Positions 11,414 through 23,595 of a stretch of DNA of 64,000 nucleotides are shown here, piece by piece. The stretch covers positions 62,001 through 126,000 of the forward strand of contig LLEY01000110.1 of NCBI GenBank assembly GCA_001414485.1, written 5' to 3'. Origin of the DNA: Calycina herbarum. Lineage: Eukaryota > Ascomycota > Leotiomycetes > Helotiales > Pezizellaceae. The stretch's first letter is position 1; every line of letters begins with the position of its first letter. The notes below the pieces were generated by a model. That model was not told the origin of the DNA, made no database searches, and saw only the letters and a list, made by a program, of their open reading frames with translations. Made by a program: the position numbers and the translations under genes.

Positions 11414-13389
11414 ATGTGCGGCATCCACACATCTATATCACGATCGGCTTTCCAAGCACCAAGCCATGAGCTGAGGCAATTACTCTCTAACAGAGGGCCG
11501 GATCACCTGGGAGAGATACAGGCCAAAGTCGACGCTGACGATGGAACATCCTTCTTCGTTTCATGCACTTCGACTGTTCTTGCGCTCCGAGGCGATGGAG
11601 GCCAGGTGAGGAAGCAGCCCTTCCAAGACAGCTCAAGTGGCTGCTCATTGTGTTGGAACGGCGAGGCTTGGAGAATTGGTTCTGCTCCTGTCGTAGGTAA
11701 TGATGGTCAAGTGGTTTTTGATTTGCTCTTGGAGGCAAGCGCTTCGAACTTAACAGCCGCCGACTCCACGGCGGCTGTTCTTAGTGTTTTACGAAGCATC
11801 TCAGGGCCCTTTGCTTTCGTCTTTCTGGATACCCACCATGGTCTGATATATTTTGGCCGGGATTGTCTAGGGAGAAGATCCTTACTTTATAACACTCATG
11901 AGTTACTGTCGGCCCTGGAACTTTCTAGCTGCGGAGACCCCCTGAGCCCCGGTTGGAAGGAAGTAGAGGCTGATGGTATATACCAGTTCTCACTCAGCTC
12001 TGAGATACTAAAATCCGAAAACGGCTCTGACGATATCCTCCTTTCCAATCCACTAGTATCCTGTCAAAGATATAATTGGGAGACATCTTCATCTGTGAGT
12101 TTTTTCAACCTCACAAGCCTCCCTGTACAAAGAAATCTGGTCTATCTATGTGTTTTGTTGGTAATCTAATAATTCTCAAGCCATCATCTCTCGGTGTTTT
12201 TAATCGGGTCATACCTTCTCAGATACAACCGTTGACTTGCCAGAGTCCCTCGGTGCAGAGTTTGCGTGAGCAGCTTTTTGAGTCGCTCAAGCCAAGGGTT
12301 CTCAATGTCCCTATTCCTCCTGGACAGGATCAAAATCGCGATGTCCGTGTTGCTGTGTTATTTTCCGGTGGTCTCGATTGCACGGTACTCGCCCGGATGG
12401 CCCATGATCTACTTCCATCTGACCAAGAGATTGATCTACTCAATGTCGCTTTTGAGAATCCAAGGTCAATAAACGCTGCGAAGAATGCTGCCAACCAAAG
12501 AAAACCAAAAACTCATACAACTCAAACCAAGCCAGACGGCCAGGTATTGGTAGATAACGAAGAAGCTTTGCCCAGTCTATCACATTACGAACTATGCCCA
12601 GACAGAGCAACAGGGAGGAAAGCTTTCCTTGAATTGCAAAATGTATGCCCTGGGCGAATGTGGCGGTTTGTGGCAGTGAGTATATGCCACTTTATTACAA
12701 AACGTGACATACTGACCAGGTCTAGATCGATGTACCATATTCAGAAACAGTCTCTCACAGAGCAAAAGTTGTCGGTCTCATCGATCCTCACAACACCGAA
12801 ATGGACCTCTCGATTGCTTATGCCCTCTACTTTGCTTCAAGAGGCATTGGCATGGCGTCAACGAGCGAGGGCCAGGGACCAGAATTATACGCCACCCCCG
12901 CTCGTATTCTTCTCTCCGGGCTTGGAGCTGATGAGTTATTTGGTGGGTATACACGGCACTCTACTGCTTTCCGACGGAATGGGTATCCTGCTCTAATTGA
13001 TGAGCTAGAATTGGACGTCAATCGACTTGGAAAACGAAATTTAGGACGTGATGACCGAGTCATATCACAATGGGGTCGTGAAGCACGATTTCCTTTCCTT
13101 GATGAAGCACTGGTCAAGTGGGCAGTGGAGTGTCCGGTATGGGAGAAATGTTGCTTTCAAGCAATCCCTCCTACGACTCCGGAATTTCCAGAAGTTGATC
13201 CTGAAAAGAAGGTTTTACGACTGCTGGCATATGATTTAGGAATGCATTCTGTTGCAGTGGAGAAAAAGAGAGCTGTAAGTAGTTCCATTCCCGTCTCTTG
13301 AGCTTTACTGATGATTTCAGATACAATTTGGTGCAAGGACAGCAAAGATGGAAGTTGGGAGGACGAAAGGCACAACAGTGATCTCTTGA
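11414..13389 (+). CDS. Asparagine synthetase domain-containing protein 1-like (583 aa)
   Basis: Four exons: 11414-12094, 12223-12675, 12726-13274 and 13321-13389. All introns are phase 0 and splice in frame. The protein starts MCGIH, putting the class II glutaminase nucleophile Cys at position 2, which is why the ATG at 11414 was chosen. The amidotransferase motif NRGPDH follows. The second half is an asparagine-synthetase/PP-loop ATPase domain with SGGLDC and SGLGADELFGGYTRH, and then the FPFLDE region. It ends with QFGARTAKMEVGRTKGT, typical of ASNSD1. Family length (about 560-640) matches. ASNSD1 relatives are divergent asparagine synthetases whose substrate is unclear, so a role in asparagine supply should not be assumed. 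Confidence 0.93.
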
Positions 13390-14801
13390 AATATCCAAGA
13401 ATCCCTGTGCCATCTCTGGCAGTGATGATTTTCAGATACTACTGAATTGTTTCTGTGTACCAGCGGGAGTTACATTCGACTGCTTTTGTGTGTTTCTGCT
13501 TCGGTAGTAACCCCTAAATTGTTGAGTGCCGTTGGAGTTATACATGGTTCTTTTATGAAGTAGTAAAGGCAAGTCTGAGCCAGTTAAAAAAGAAATGATT
13601 TCAGTCTTTTGGTTCTATAAACTCAAGTTACGTGCTAGATTTCATTCGTCGATTTGGATGAATCCATGTTAGAGGATCATGGACATTTAGACTAGAATTC
13701 CATTTTGACTTGTATCCAACTTCATTTCAAGATCTTCCGATCGACTCCCTTCTAAGTGTGTACATAAGGATGATTTATTCCTAGGATTCTCAGAAACTCT
13801 TGCAGAAATTCAAATTGATCAAAATTCGTGAGACAACGAAGTTTTTGGAGTGAATATGCGATATTTTCCATTTTTATTGATCGAGTCTATTTATTTGTCC
13901 ATTTTACGAATATGGCACGAATAGAACCAGCATCGGGCCTTTTAAATGGTGGTGATCACCTCTAGATTTACATCATACCCCAGGTTTCAATAGCCCCCCA
14001 CGATTTTAGCGTCTGAAGCTTGATCTTCAGGCCAGCGGTCCCCTACGAAGAGAGATGCCCGTGAATTCGCATGTGTTGCTTCTGAACATCTTTCCTCACT
14101 AGATTAAATAAATGTAAAGGGAATATCAAAATCAAGAAACAGTCGTAAATGATTTTTAAATAAATGATTTTGGTGACACATAAATTGACCAACCCAGAAA
14201 CTGGAACCCTGCGCCACCTTAGGATTTCTGGGGATGATCGTAGTCGCGAGGCGATTCATAGGCCGAAGGTGTCCTAAATGAAACGGTCGCATATTGAGCC
14301 GCGAAACAAACCATTCTTCGACCGACGACTTAAACGACCTGCGCTACCTTCGAATCAATTCAACATCGAATCTCGGATTACAAAAAAGACTTGGATATCG
14401 CAAAAAGCAGTGCGTGGGATCTTATCGAAGTTGCCTGCCGAGAAACGGAAGGAGCGCCTGAGGTCCGGACGATTTATCGTTGTCGTCATATTCCTCCACC
14501 GGACCCAAAGTTCCTACCCTGAATCGAATCTTTTTGCCTCCACACACTCGCAGATCTCGTTAAGATGGTTTTGGACGTTCCTCGCAGACGCTTCATGCGA
14601 TCCATAAACAGCAAATACATTTATGGCAGAGTTGTGAGTTTGTCCCTCGATAGGAAAGGGGAGTTGGAGGAGAGGAAGTCCGGCGGTGTTCACTGTGCGA
14701 CGGATGTGGCTTTGTTGGAAACGCTGATGTTGGAGCATCTGCTAACTTTTTGATCGGTACAGCCTTTACTACATCTCCTTGCTTTCCTACTAGAGTTGGC
14801 C
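13390..14801. other. 1.4 kb intergenic region
   Basis: This holds the 3' flank of the ASNSD1-like gene and the upstream region of the Mpv17-family gene. Open frames at about 14278-14753 on the plus strand might be a long spliced 5' leader, because a CAG at 14627-14629 and a GTGAGT-like site at 14634 are present. Their translations show no domain and I do not annotate them. Confidence 0.4.
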
Positions 14802-15667
14802 ATGGTTGCGAGATTGATAGCGAAGTTTAACAGCTATTATGCTGATAGACCTGGTTTGTACCCCAACCCCCCATTTCTCCGCATTTCCTAACATGATGCA
14901 GTCCTTACGATGATGATTACGAACGCGGTGTTGGGAGGAATCGCAGATACAGTGGCACAAAGCATAACGGCTATTCGATTAGCTGCACTACGAAAACCGG
15001 GTGGAATTACAAAGGATGATACGATCGCGATTGAGATCCATGAGTTGGATAGGAAGAATCCCTTCAACGAGCGGGATTTGATCCCGGATTCGAAGGCTAC
15101 TATTCTTCCGCCTCCATTCGATTTCGAAAGATTGACGAGGTTTATGGCTTATGGATTCTTGATGGCTCCTGTGCAGTTTAAGTGGTTCCAGTTCTTGTCG
15201 AGGGCGTTCCCTATTACGAAGACGAGCAGCTTGGGACCGGCTATGAAGATGGTTGCTTTTGATCAACTGATCTTTGCACCCGTTGGTATGTTATAAGTCG
15301 AGATTTTCTGTGTATTACCACTAACATATGCAGGTATTGCTACGTTCTTCACAGTCATGACTGTTGCGGAAGGTGGTGGACGACGAGCTGTATCAAACAA
15401 GCTCCGTGAGATGTACCTACCAACCCTCAAGGCCAACTTTATGGTCTGGCCTCTAGTCCAGATTATCAACTTCAAAGTTATGCCAATCCAATTCCAACTG
15501 GTAAGTTTTACTCCCACTCCTTGAAATTCCCTCAAACTCTAATATTTCTATAGCCCTTCGTCTCCACCATCGGTATCGCGTGGACTGCATACTTATCCCT
15601 ATCTAACGCTGCTGAAGAAGGAGAAGCTCGGTCAGCACCCCAATCGCCTAACATCCGCTTGTTGTAA
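14802..15667 (+). CDS. Mpv17/PMP22-family membrane protein (238 aa)
   Basis: Four exons: 14802-14853, 14902-15285, 15334-15500 and 15554-15667. Introns are 48-53 nt with consensus ends. The short first exon gives MVARLIAKFNSYYADRP and is joined by splicing to VLTMMITNAVLGGIADTVAQ, the classic family N-terminus. The family signature near the end is present (NFMVWPLVQIINFKVMPIQFQ), followed by a final hydrophobic segment ending SLSNAAEE. Four membrane helices are expected. Members sit in peroxisomal or inner mitochondrial membranes (Mpv17, PMP22, Sym1, Woronin sorting complex proteins). The roughly 55-residue hydrophilic insert between the first two helices is longer than in Sym1 and resembles the filamentous-fungal paralogue group. 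An alternative last intron (acceptor at 15684) would change only the tail. Confidence 0.9.
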
Positions 15668-16508
15668 CTGGAATTCTTTACAGGTCAGGGCATGGACGGG
15701 TTTAGATAAGAGGAAACGAAAGAACGCAAACACGCATTGGGAACGGCATAGGGGTTCACGCATTGGGAAACAGGCGTTAGAAGCACTTGAGACAGGAATA
15801 TAAGAACCTGCTGCACAGACATGAAATACTGTCTATTCTGAGATTACATATGTATATCTCCTTATCGAAATTGACGAGGGAAAGGCGTTTGGATTTGGAT
15901 GCAAGGGTGCGGCGATGGTTTTTTGGTCTTGCGGTATATTTGAGGAACTGCCAGGAGCGGAAAGTGGTGCTGATTTATGAAATCGTTTTCACAGTTCGCT
16001 GGAATGCCTCTTATCATTGCTCAAGAAGGCCAAGAGGCCGAGATCTTTGGATTCTCCGGAGGTTCTTGGCACAACAGCCATAGAGGTGTTGAGGATTTCT
16101 TGGTTGATAAATTTCTAGGCCGTCACGAATTCCTGCCCCTGGTTATATATCTCCAAAAAAATCATCTGCAGAAAACAGTCGATCATCAGATGTATCAAGA
16201 AAAATCTCATGAGGTGTTGACCAATACGATGCAGTCGCTCTTTCCCGTTGTAACAATGCTTGGCGTCTCCGATGACGCCGAGCAGAGCAGTCAGAGTTCT
16301 GAAAAGCACCCCACCACGCAAAAGGAGGGGCAAGTGTGAGAGGGCAGCTAAAACCCAACCCACGCGGCACGTCTTGCAACCTCTTTGCTTTTTACAACCC
16401 ATTGAACTTCCTTCCTACCAAAAATCCCTCAATTTCTCCTCTACATAAACTTGTAGTAAAATCAGAACCTAGGAATCAACACCATTGACAGACAGATAAT
16501 TGCCCATC
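15668..16508. promoter_or_regulatory. Upstream region of phosphoglycerate kinase gene
   Basis: 841 bp lie between the Mpv17-like gene and pgk. The 130 bp before the pgk start are strongly pyrimidine-rich (around 16375-16445), as is usual for highly expressed fungal glycolytic genes. An open frame at 15977-16339 has no recognisable features and is not supported as a gene. Confidence 0.5.
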
Positions 16509-17912
16509 ATGTCTCTCTCCAACAAACTCTCGATCACCGATGTTGAGCTCAAGGATAAGCGCGTTCTTATTAGAGTATGTTTCCCCCCCCTCTTTCTCTC
16601 AACATGCCACCTCAAAAATCGCAGAGATAGTAATATATGCTAATGACATGGGATTGACAGGTCGACTTCAACGTCCCTCTCGACGGTGACAAAAAAGTAA
16701 CCAACACCCAACGAATCGCCGGCGCCGTCCCAACCATCAAATATGCCATCGACCACGGTGCCAAAGCCGTAGTCCTCATGTCCCATCTCGGACGTCCAGA
16801 TGGAAAGGTCAACGCCAAATACTCTCTCAAACCAGTCGTTCCAGAGCTCGAGAAATTGCTTGGAAAGAGCGTTACCTTTGCTCCTGATTGTGTGGGTGCC
16901 GAGGTGGAGGGCATTGTTAATAAGGCTACTGGGGGAGAGGTTGTGCTCCTTGAGAATTTGAGATTCCATGCTGAGGAGGAGGGGAGCTCGAAGGATGCGG
17001 AGGGGAAGAAGGTTAAGGCTAGTAAGGAGGATGTTGAGGCTTTTAGAAAGGGGTTGACTGCTTTGGGGGATATTTATATCAGTGAGCCCTTTTCCCCTTT
17101 TACCAATCGAGAAATTTGATGTAGTAGGGATACTAATTAAAATAGACGATGCTTTCGGAACCGCACACCGTGCTCACAGCTCCATGGTCGGTGTCGACCT
17201 CCCCCAAAAAGCGTCTGGCTTCCTCATGAAGAAGGAACTCGAATACTTCGCAAAGGCCCTCGAAGAGCCCCAACGTCCTTTCCTCGCCATCCTCGGAGGC
17301 GCCAAGGTCTCCGATAAAATCCAACTCATCGACAACCTCCTCGGAAAAGTCAACAGCCTCATCATCTGCGGAGGAATGGCATTCACATTCAAGAAGACCC
17401 TCGAGAACGTCAAGATCGGAAACTCCCTCTTCGATGAAGCAGGAAGCAAAACAGTCGGCGACCTCATCGCCAAAGCCAAGAAGAACAACGTCGAGATCGT
17501 CCTGCCCGTAGACTACATCACCGCCGATAACTTCGCCAAGGATGCAAAGACCGGAACTGCTACTGATGAGGAGGGAATCCCGGATGGATGGATGGGTCTT
17601 GATTGTGGGGAGAAGAGTATCGAACTCTACAAGACTGCTATCAGCAAGGCTAAGACCATCCTCTGGAATGGACCACCGGGAGTCTTTGAGTTCGAGGCAT
17701 TCGCTAAGGGTACCAAGGCTACGCTCGATGCTGCAGTTGATGCTGCGCAGAATGGCAAGATTGTTATTATTGGGGGTGGAGATACTGCTACTGTGGCTGC
17801 TAAGTATAAGGTCGAGGATAAGTTGAGCCATGTTTCTACTGGTGGTGGAGCTAGTCTTGAGTTGCTTGAGGGCAAGGAATTGCCTGGTGTTACTGCTCTT
17901 TCGAGTAAGTAA
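16509..17912 (+). CDS. pgk1: Phosphoglycerate kinase
   Basis: This enzyme catalyses 1,3-bisphosphoglycerate + ADP to 3-phosphoglycerate + ATP in cytosolic glycolysis. Exons are 16509-16574, 16661-17081 and 17146-17912, giving 417 residues, the usual length. N-domain substrate motifs are VDFNVPLDG and SHLGRPDGK. The motif [12 protein letters not shown], the hinge [13 protein letters not shown] (split by intron 2, whose removal restores the Asn) and [18 protein letters not shown] follow. The C-domain nucleotide site is shown by [13 protein letters not shown] and [11 protein letters not shown], with the final [14 protein letters not shown]. Exons use C-ending codons heavily in the middle, consistent with high expression. 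It is convergent with sem1. Confidence 0.98.
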
Positions 17913-18545
17913 ATTTTGAACTCTTGGGCTGGAAGAAAGGAAAACGAGATTCTGATTCTGGGGGGTTGAAGGTCGCGGAAGCAAATCAAGCTTATAACGA
18001 AGGGAAGATTGATGATGAATGAGTGTTCGTACATAGTTTTATAGCAAAGAAAATGCGAGGGAATACAAATTGAAAGACGGTTGCTTCTTTTTTGGACCAC
18101 TGGAGATTTCGTTTTTATGTGGTTATAGCTTTTAGACTCCCGGTGTCCTTAAGAAATGATACAGTGGAAATGCCGGGGTTTTGAGACTCAAGTTAGGACA
18201 GAATAATTAGTGGTCCATTAAAAGGCATAAGATTGTTCTTTTTGGGACGATTGGAGACTCGGTATTCGCAAGCAAAATACACAATGAAGGCTTCTTTTTG
18301 GGATCGCTTGGTATCCCGGCTTGAAGGTTGGTGGTTGCAAGAGAATAAGCAAAATACAAATTGAAATACTCTACCTCTTTGGGCACCACTTGCGACTCAG
18401 TATCGTGCACATTCTTTATGATTGGGTTTCCATTTATGCTATCATAATCGTCTTCTTCTTTTTGTGATGATGACAATCTCTTTGGATTTTATTCCGTGAA
18501 CTCCATTATTTCCTTGTGGTTTTCCCTTTATCGTATACCCCGGTA
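17913..18545. repeat. Intergenic region with degenerate ~100-bp repeats
   Basis: Between the convergent 3' ends of pgk and sem1 a module recurs: an AAAATACAAATTGAA-like string, then TTCTTTTTGGGA and a ..GGAGACTCGGTAT string. Versions are visible around 18065-18115, 18228-18290 and 18350-18410, with a partial one at about 18290-18325. They are too diverged to be a clean array. No gene is seen. Confidence 0.45.
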
Positions 18546-19149
18546 TCAACGCTTCTTGCTTGCCTCGACTTTCTTGAGTTCTTCTCTAGGGGGGAATTAG
18601 TGTTGCAATTTAGAGAATGAAGAGCAAGTGGGCTGGAGGGTGTGAAGGACAGGATAGGGATATGGAGCGGGGATTGAGGACGGGGCGAAGGTGGGAAGAT
18701 GGAGGAAGGCAGATGGTGGATTATGGGATGGATTGATTGGAAATGAACGTACTTCAATTGCGCAGAGAAATCCTCGCTCGTATCATCGTCGTCCCAGCTT
18801 TCCTCCCACAGATGTGTGTTATCGCCTGGCACCTCGGTTTCCTCTTTGGTCCAGTCTGGAAGGTATTAGCTTGTGTTTGTCTCTCTTTCTTGTGGGCTCT
18901 TGTCCTGCCCTACCCTGCCCTGTCTCAAGGCGGGGAGGCCATTGTCTCTCGGTATGCTTGGTTTCGGAAGGATATGGTGGGTAGGGTTTGTAATGTATGA
19001 GGTGGCAGGTATCTTAGGATGAACATACTCTCAACGGGGAAATCCTCAAACTCGTCATCTTCCTCTAATGCAGCGGCGGGCTTCACATCTTTCGTGGGCT
19101 CGGTGGATTTGTCTGTTTTGGAGGCGCTTGAGGTTGGGGCGGACGACAT
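18546..19149 (-). CDS. sem1: Sem1/DSS1, 26S proteasome lid and TREX-2 subunit (87 aa)
   Basis: Three small exons on the minus strand: 19149-19029, 18855-18753 and 18585-18546. They join in frame to an 87-residue acidic protein. Sem1/Dss1 is an intrinsically disordered subunit of the proteasome lid, also found in TREX-2 mRNA export complexes and, in relatives, bound to BRCA2. The diagnostic core is fully present: EEDDEFEDFPVE at the end of exon 1, WTKEETEVPGDNTHLWEESW and DDDDTSEDFSAQLK in exon 2, and EELKKVEASKKR in exon 3. The residue at the first splice junction becomes Asn where many homologues have Asp. The two acidic clusters with Trp residues are the known binding segments. It is divergent from iml2. 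Confidence 0.95.
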
Positions 19150-20053
19150 GTTGGGTGGTATATCGCAAGAGGTCGCAAGAGAAATGGTAGTTGGTTGTGA
19201 TTCTTTTCTTGGGTGGTATGGGTATGGGTATGCGATGGTGGGATCGTATCGTATTCGCAGTTTCGGTGTTGATACAAGTAGCTTGGGAGCTTCAAGGCAA
19301 GGTTCCTCGAGATTCCAGCAAGGCAAGAGCAGCCTCAGTGGCGTATGGTGGGTCTTTGAGCCACAGTTAGAGGACAGGGATTATGTGGTGAAGAGAGATC
19401 AGTTAAGCTCCGTGTTCCGGTGCATTTGTCTTCACCCGGTGGGAGTAAGTGGGAGTAAGTGGGAGAGTGAGATTTTAAGAGGCTGCGGCTGGTTGTATAG
19501 TATAGTGAAGGGAACCTAGTTGGATGACGACGTGTGGAGTAGTATATGCATGTGTTGTTGTGAGAGCTGTCGAGGGCTGGGAACTATCTCATGCGAAACT
19601 GCTTACCTTAACCTCTTTTATCTTTCCATCTCAACTTCTACATCTTCTTAGATCTTCTCATAAATTATATTTCGGGTGTTGGTATTCTTTTTACCCCTCA
19701 TTGTTATTGGACCCCTCCTTCTTTCATCGTGAAGGGAAGGCTTTGTGATTGTTGCCTCGCCTCACAACCCGACGAAGAGGCACGCGCGAGTCATTATAGA
19801 TCCATCCTCACCGCAACACACTCAAGAAATCTTCCAGAATTCATTCCAATACGAAGATAGAGTGAACGGATCTGAATATTGACTCAGAAGAAGAAATCTC
19901 TTCATCCGGAGCTCTCATGGACTTTTGAGCTACTATCTCCATGATCCCCGAGCACACACCGCACTCACCAACACCAACCCGGCATTCTCGGATTCAAAAT
20001 TCCAACAAACTCCCTCATAAACCCCTCAAAAAAAAAGATCAACAATCTTCAAA
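19150..20053. promoter_or_regulatory. Divergent promoter region between sem1 and iml2
   Basis: 904 bp between start codons. It contains a tiny tandem repeat of GTGGGAGTAA (about 19438-19465) and a C-rich leader just before the iml2 start (CACTCACCAACACCAACCC, near 19960). No gene is supported. Confidence 0.45.
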
Positions 20054-22216
20054 ATGACATCCTGGTTCCGCTCCGTGGTGAAAACCGCCCCAGTAATGAG
20101 CGGCGAGGAAGAAGATAGACATCTCCAACACGTCGAAAAAGCCCTCTTACAACTCCTAAACGACGACATCGCAGCCGCGGATGAGATCCTGAAACAACAT
20201 GAATCCTCATATCACCATCTTGGGCGGGGTATTTCGAGTTTTCTGGCTTCCATGTTGGGAGCTGAGAAGGAACTTTTGAAGGATGCGAGTAATAAGCTTT
20301 TAGCAAGTGAGAGTAAGAATTGGGAGGATATGAAAATTGCTCAGAAGGAGCCGACGGCTTATAGGAGCGAGGTTTATCCTCCGGGGACGGAGTATTTACT
20401 TTGTTATGCTGGTATGTATTTTTTCTCTTATGAAGAGATGAGATGAGGCTAATGTGGGGGGTAGTTTCTCAGTTGACAAGTGCGATTTGTGGTGTTATGA
20501 GTGGTTCTGTGACTGAAGCTGTAAAGGGCTTTTACAAATTACGAAAAGCATATCTTACACTTGATGGAATCATGACAGCAGAAGCAGATTTCCTCAAAAA
20601 GAAAATGGGAAACCTCTCAACCACATCTCTCACCACCCCCGGAAAATCAACCGCCATCCGGCTCTCCCACGAAAACGGGACCAATTCAGGTGATGAAAAG
20701 GCAGCCGAAGCTCTAGGCCTCTCACATCAAAACCCCGACGGAGACCTCGACGATTTCGAGCTCGTCGATGGTGACGAAAAACTCAGACCAACAACCGCGC
20801 AATCCGACCTCCTAGAACTCGACCCCTCAGCCTTAGGTATCACTTCCCACACCGACATATTCATCCACGCCGGAACCAGGTTATGTTACGGCATGCTCCT
20901 CGTAATCTTCTCCATGATAGAAAACCCGCTCTTCAACAAAATCCTCTACATAGTGGGATTCAAAGGCGATCGAAAGCGAGGAACCAGGTATCTCTGGCAA
21001 GCCACCCGTTTCGATTCCTTCACCTCCGCAATCGCAGGTATCGCCCTTCTAGGATACTACAACGGTCTAGTAGGATTCTGTGATATCCTCCCCACCGATC
21101 CGGATGCAGATAATGATCTCTCCGGTTATCCTAAGGCAAGATGTCATAAGTTACTCGCCGATATGCGGGGTCGATACCCGGATTCTAAACTCTGGAAAAT
21201 GGAAGAGGCGAGGATGAAGGGGTATAATCGTGATCTGTCTGGCGCGATGAATATTTTGAAACATAACTCGGATAGTAATATGAAGCAGATTGCTGCGATT
21301 AATCTTTTTGAGATGTCGTTTACTACGATGTTTTTACACGACTATGAGGGGTCGGCGAAGGCGTGGCAGAAACTTGCGGGGTTGAGTGATTGGAGTCCGG
21401 CGCTTTATGCTTATATGACGGGAGTGAGCTATTTGGAACTTTATCGCGATGCCAGAACAACGGATCCTGAAAAAGCGGTTAAATATAAAAAGCTTGCAGA
21501 GGATTTTATTAGGAAAGCTCCTCCCCTAACAGGAAAGCAGAAGGTTATGTCTAAAGAATTACCATTTGACACCATGATCAGACGCAAAATCGAGAAATGG
21601 GAAAGCAGAGTCAAATCTTGGAAGGTCGATCTCGCCGACGCAACAGGGGTTTCCCCCTTTGTGGAAATGGTTTATCTCTGGAATGGAGCGAGGAAACAGG
21701 ATGTTAAGGGGTTGGAAAGGTCACTGAAGATTTTAGGATGGGAGAGGACGACGAATCCGGAGAGGTTTGAGGGGGATGTTGATGAGAAGGGTGTTAAGGC
21801 GTTATTGGGGGCTTGTATGTTGAGGAATTTGCGGAGGTATGAAGAGGCGAGGAGTATGTTGAATACGGAGATTATTGAGGTTGATAAGTGAGTGTTCACC
21901 TCCCACTCCCCCCTCTTTATCTTTGCCCCATCGATTTCATCCTAGCTAACCTTGAAATAGAAACCTTTTCAAAGGCCCCCTTTCCGACGATTACACCCCC
22001 GCCTCCGCCCACTATGAAATCGCCTGTATCGAATGGGCTGAAAAGGATTTATCGGGTGTCACGCCGGAACTTCACAAAGAGAAAGTTCTGTTGTGTGAGC
22101 AGAATTTGGAGGTTACTAAGAAGTGGGAAGCTTATGTGCTAGATGGACGGCTGAGTATGAAGGTTATTACTGGGATTACTACTGTGCGGAGGCATAGGCG
22201 GTTGATGGGGTTTTAG
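20054..22216 (+). CDS. iml2: Iml2-like protein (DUF3808), lipid-droplet/inclusion body clearance
   Basis: Three exons: 20054-20411, 20465-21887 and 21961-22216, giving 678 residues. In yeast Iml2 is an outer-mitochondrial/lipid-droplet associated factor needed to clear protein inclusions. Family features are the N-terminal HLQHVEKALLQLLNDDIAAAD, then the SQLTSAICGVMSGSVTEAVKGFYKLRKAY block formed across intron 1, the long disordered acidic insert (about residues 175-260), the conserved hydrophobic segment LCYGMLLVIFSMIENP, and a TPR-like C-terminal half (FEMSFTTMFLHDYEGSAKAW). The acceptor at 20464 was chosen because it alone keeps frame. This is the last gene before the AT-rich transposon island, 350 bp away. 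Confidence 0.92.
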
Positions 22217-22763
22217 GAGGGTTGTGAGGGAGATGTGGAGAGGAGAGAGGGCTTATGATGCGACATAAGGTGGGAGGAATTTTGGTTTAAAGGCGTTTAA
22301 AGGCTGGGGTTGAGGGAATAGGCTACAGACGGCTAGGGAAATTAAATCGAATTGGGTTTTGGGTTGAATGATTGGTATCTATTACAACAGCATATATATA
22401 GAAAATTAGAAGTGTGGATTGACTGCGAAGAACCGAGGTATTTGTTGGAGCGGTGATTCACTGATTTCTTCAAGTCAAAAGACTCGGGGGTGAAGACGTT
22501 GAGAAGTACCGTATAATCTTAAGAAAGTAGATATGAGTCTAACCGCTTTTGGCAGTCACGTTTATTAGACTTCTACTCTATGAAAATAGATAATAATACA
22601 GCTATATATTCTTGTTTTCTATCTCTCTATTTCCTAGTTTCTAGTAATTTCTTTAGTATAAGATAAGTTCTAAGCCTCTGTCTATTCTACTAATCTAGCT
22701 TTTAAATCTTCTTTGTTAAGCTTACTATACCTCTTTATTTACCTCTTTGTTATAGTAGGGATC
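22217..22763. other. Transition from euchromatin to RIP-affected AT island
   Basis: Up to about 22560 the composition is ordinary and holds the 3' flank of iml2. From about 22560 on the sequence becomes AT-rich and loses CA and TG dinucleotides. I see no gene. Confidence 0.6.
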
Positions 22764-23141
22764 TGTTACGGCGCTGGTCCGTAACCTGGAAGAATACACG
22801 TGACAAGCACGTGACCTTGGGAACCACCTCGGTAATAAGGATGTGTAGATCTATAACGAGAGCTATAACGAGAGCTATAACGAGATTTCAGCTTCTTATA
22901 GCTCCTACGAGACTTTAGCTCCTTATAGCTTATACTTACTAAGTAACCCCTTTTCTCTAGGTATATAAATTCCCGAATATATATATATATATACTCTTAT
23001 ATTTTTGTCTTTAGTTATAGATCGTGATATTATTTAAAGCTTAACACTCTTTTACTCTCTTATAAAGGATTATAATATTATATAGATTCTACACTTATAA
23101 TAGCTAGAAGATCTTATACTTATAATAGTGTAATTACGACA
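22764..23141 (+). repeat. LTR-like block (TGTTACG..ACGACA), orphan
   Basis: It starts TGTTACGGCG and ends TTACGACA, i.e. TG..CA ends as in the gypsy LTRs. It carries a promoter-like TATAAATTCCCGAATATATA near 22965 and a triple repeat of CTATAACGAGAG at 22851-22888. The first 100 bp keep several CA/TG dinucleotides (CACGTGACAAGCACGTGACC) and so are less mutated than their surroundings. No second copy or target duplication was found, so it may be a solo or truncated LTR of another family. Confidence 0.45.
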
Positions 23142-23595
23142 TTCCTCCTCCGTCTATAATAGCCTCTCTTTCTATAAACGGATCTCTCGAGTATCTCTAT
23201 ATCTATAACGATATATCTTCTTAAAAGGTACGCTTATAATAGCCTGTATAACCTAGTCTTCTACGAGCTAATACCTTACTATTAAACAACTTTTAAAAAC
23301 CGACCTCTTTACTAAGCCTATTAGTAAAGAGCTAGCACCTAACTGCTATTATAGAGCTAGTATCTTACTACTATTATAAAACCCTTTTTTTTTTATAAAC
23401 TTCTCTTTCTTTCTTCTTTTCTATAAATATAATATCTAAAGCTACTTATAGTAATAAGAGTAGAAAAGAAAAGACTTCTAGTAGCTTATTAAGAACTAAA
23501 CCTCTATAAGTAGATAGTACTCTAGTCTTCTCTATAATAAGCGAGCCTCTAATAGACGAAAACGCTCGCTTATAAGCTAAAGTCTAGTTATTATA

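Noticed and set aside
14278..14753. Plus-strand frames before the Mpv17-like gene as separate genes or upstream exons
   Set aside because: They could not be joined to the gene in a way that improves the family match.
15977..16339. 120-residue plus-strand open frame upstream of pgk
   Set aside because: Unremarkable composition and no features; it overlaps the likely pgk promoter.
19019..19519. 166-residue frame antisense to sem1
   Set aside because: It is a shadow of sem1 exon 1 and its leader, with no features of its own.
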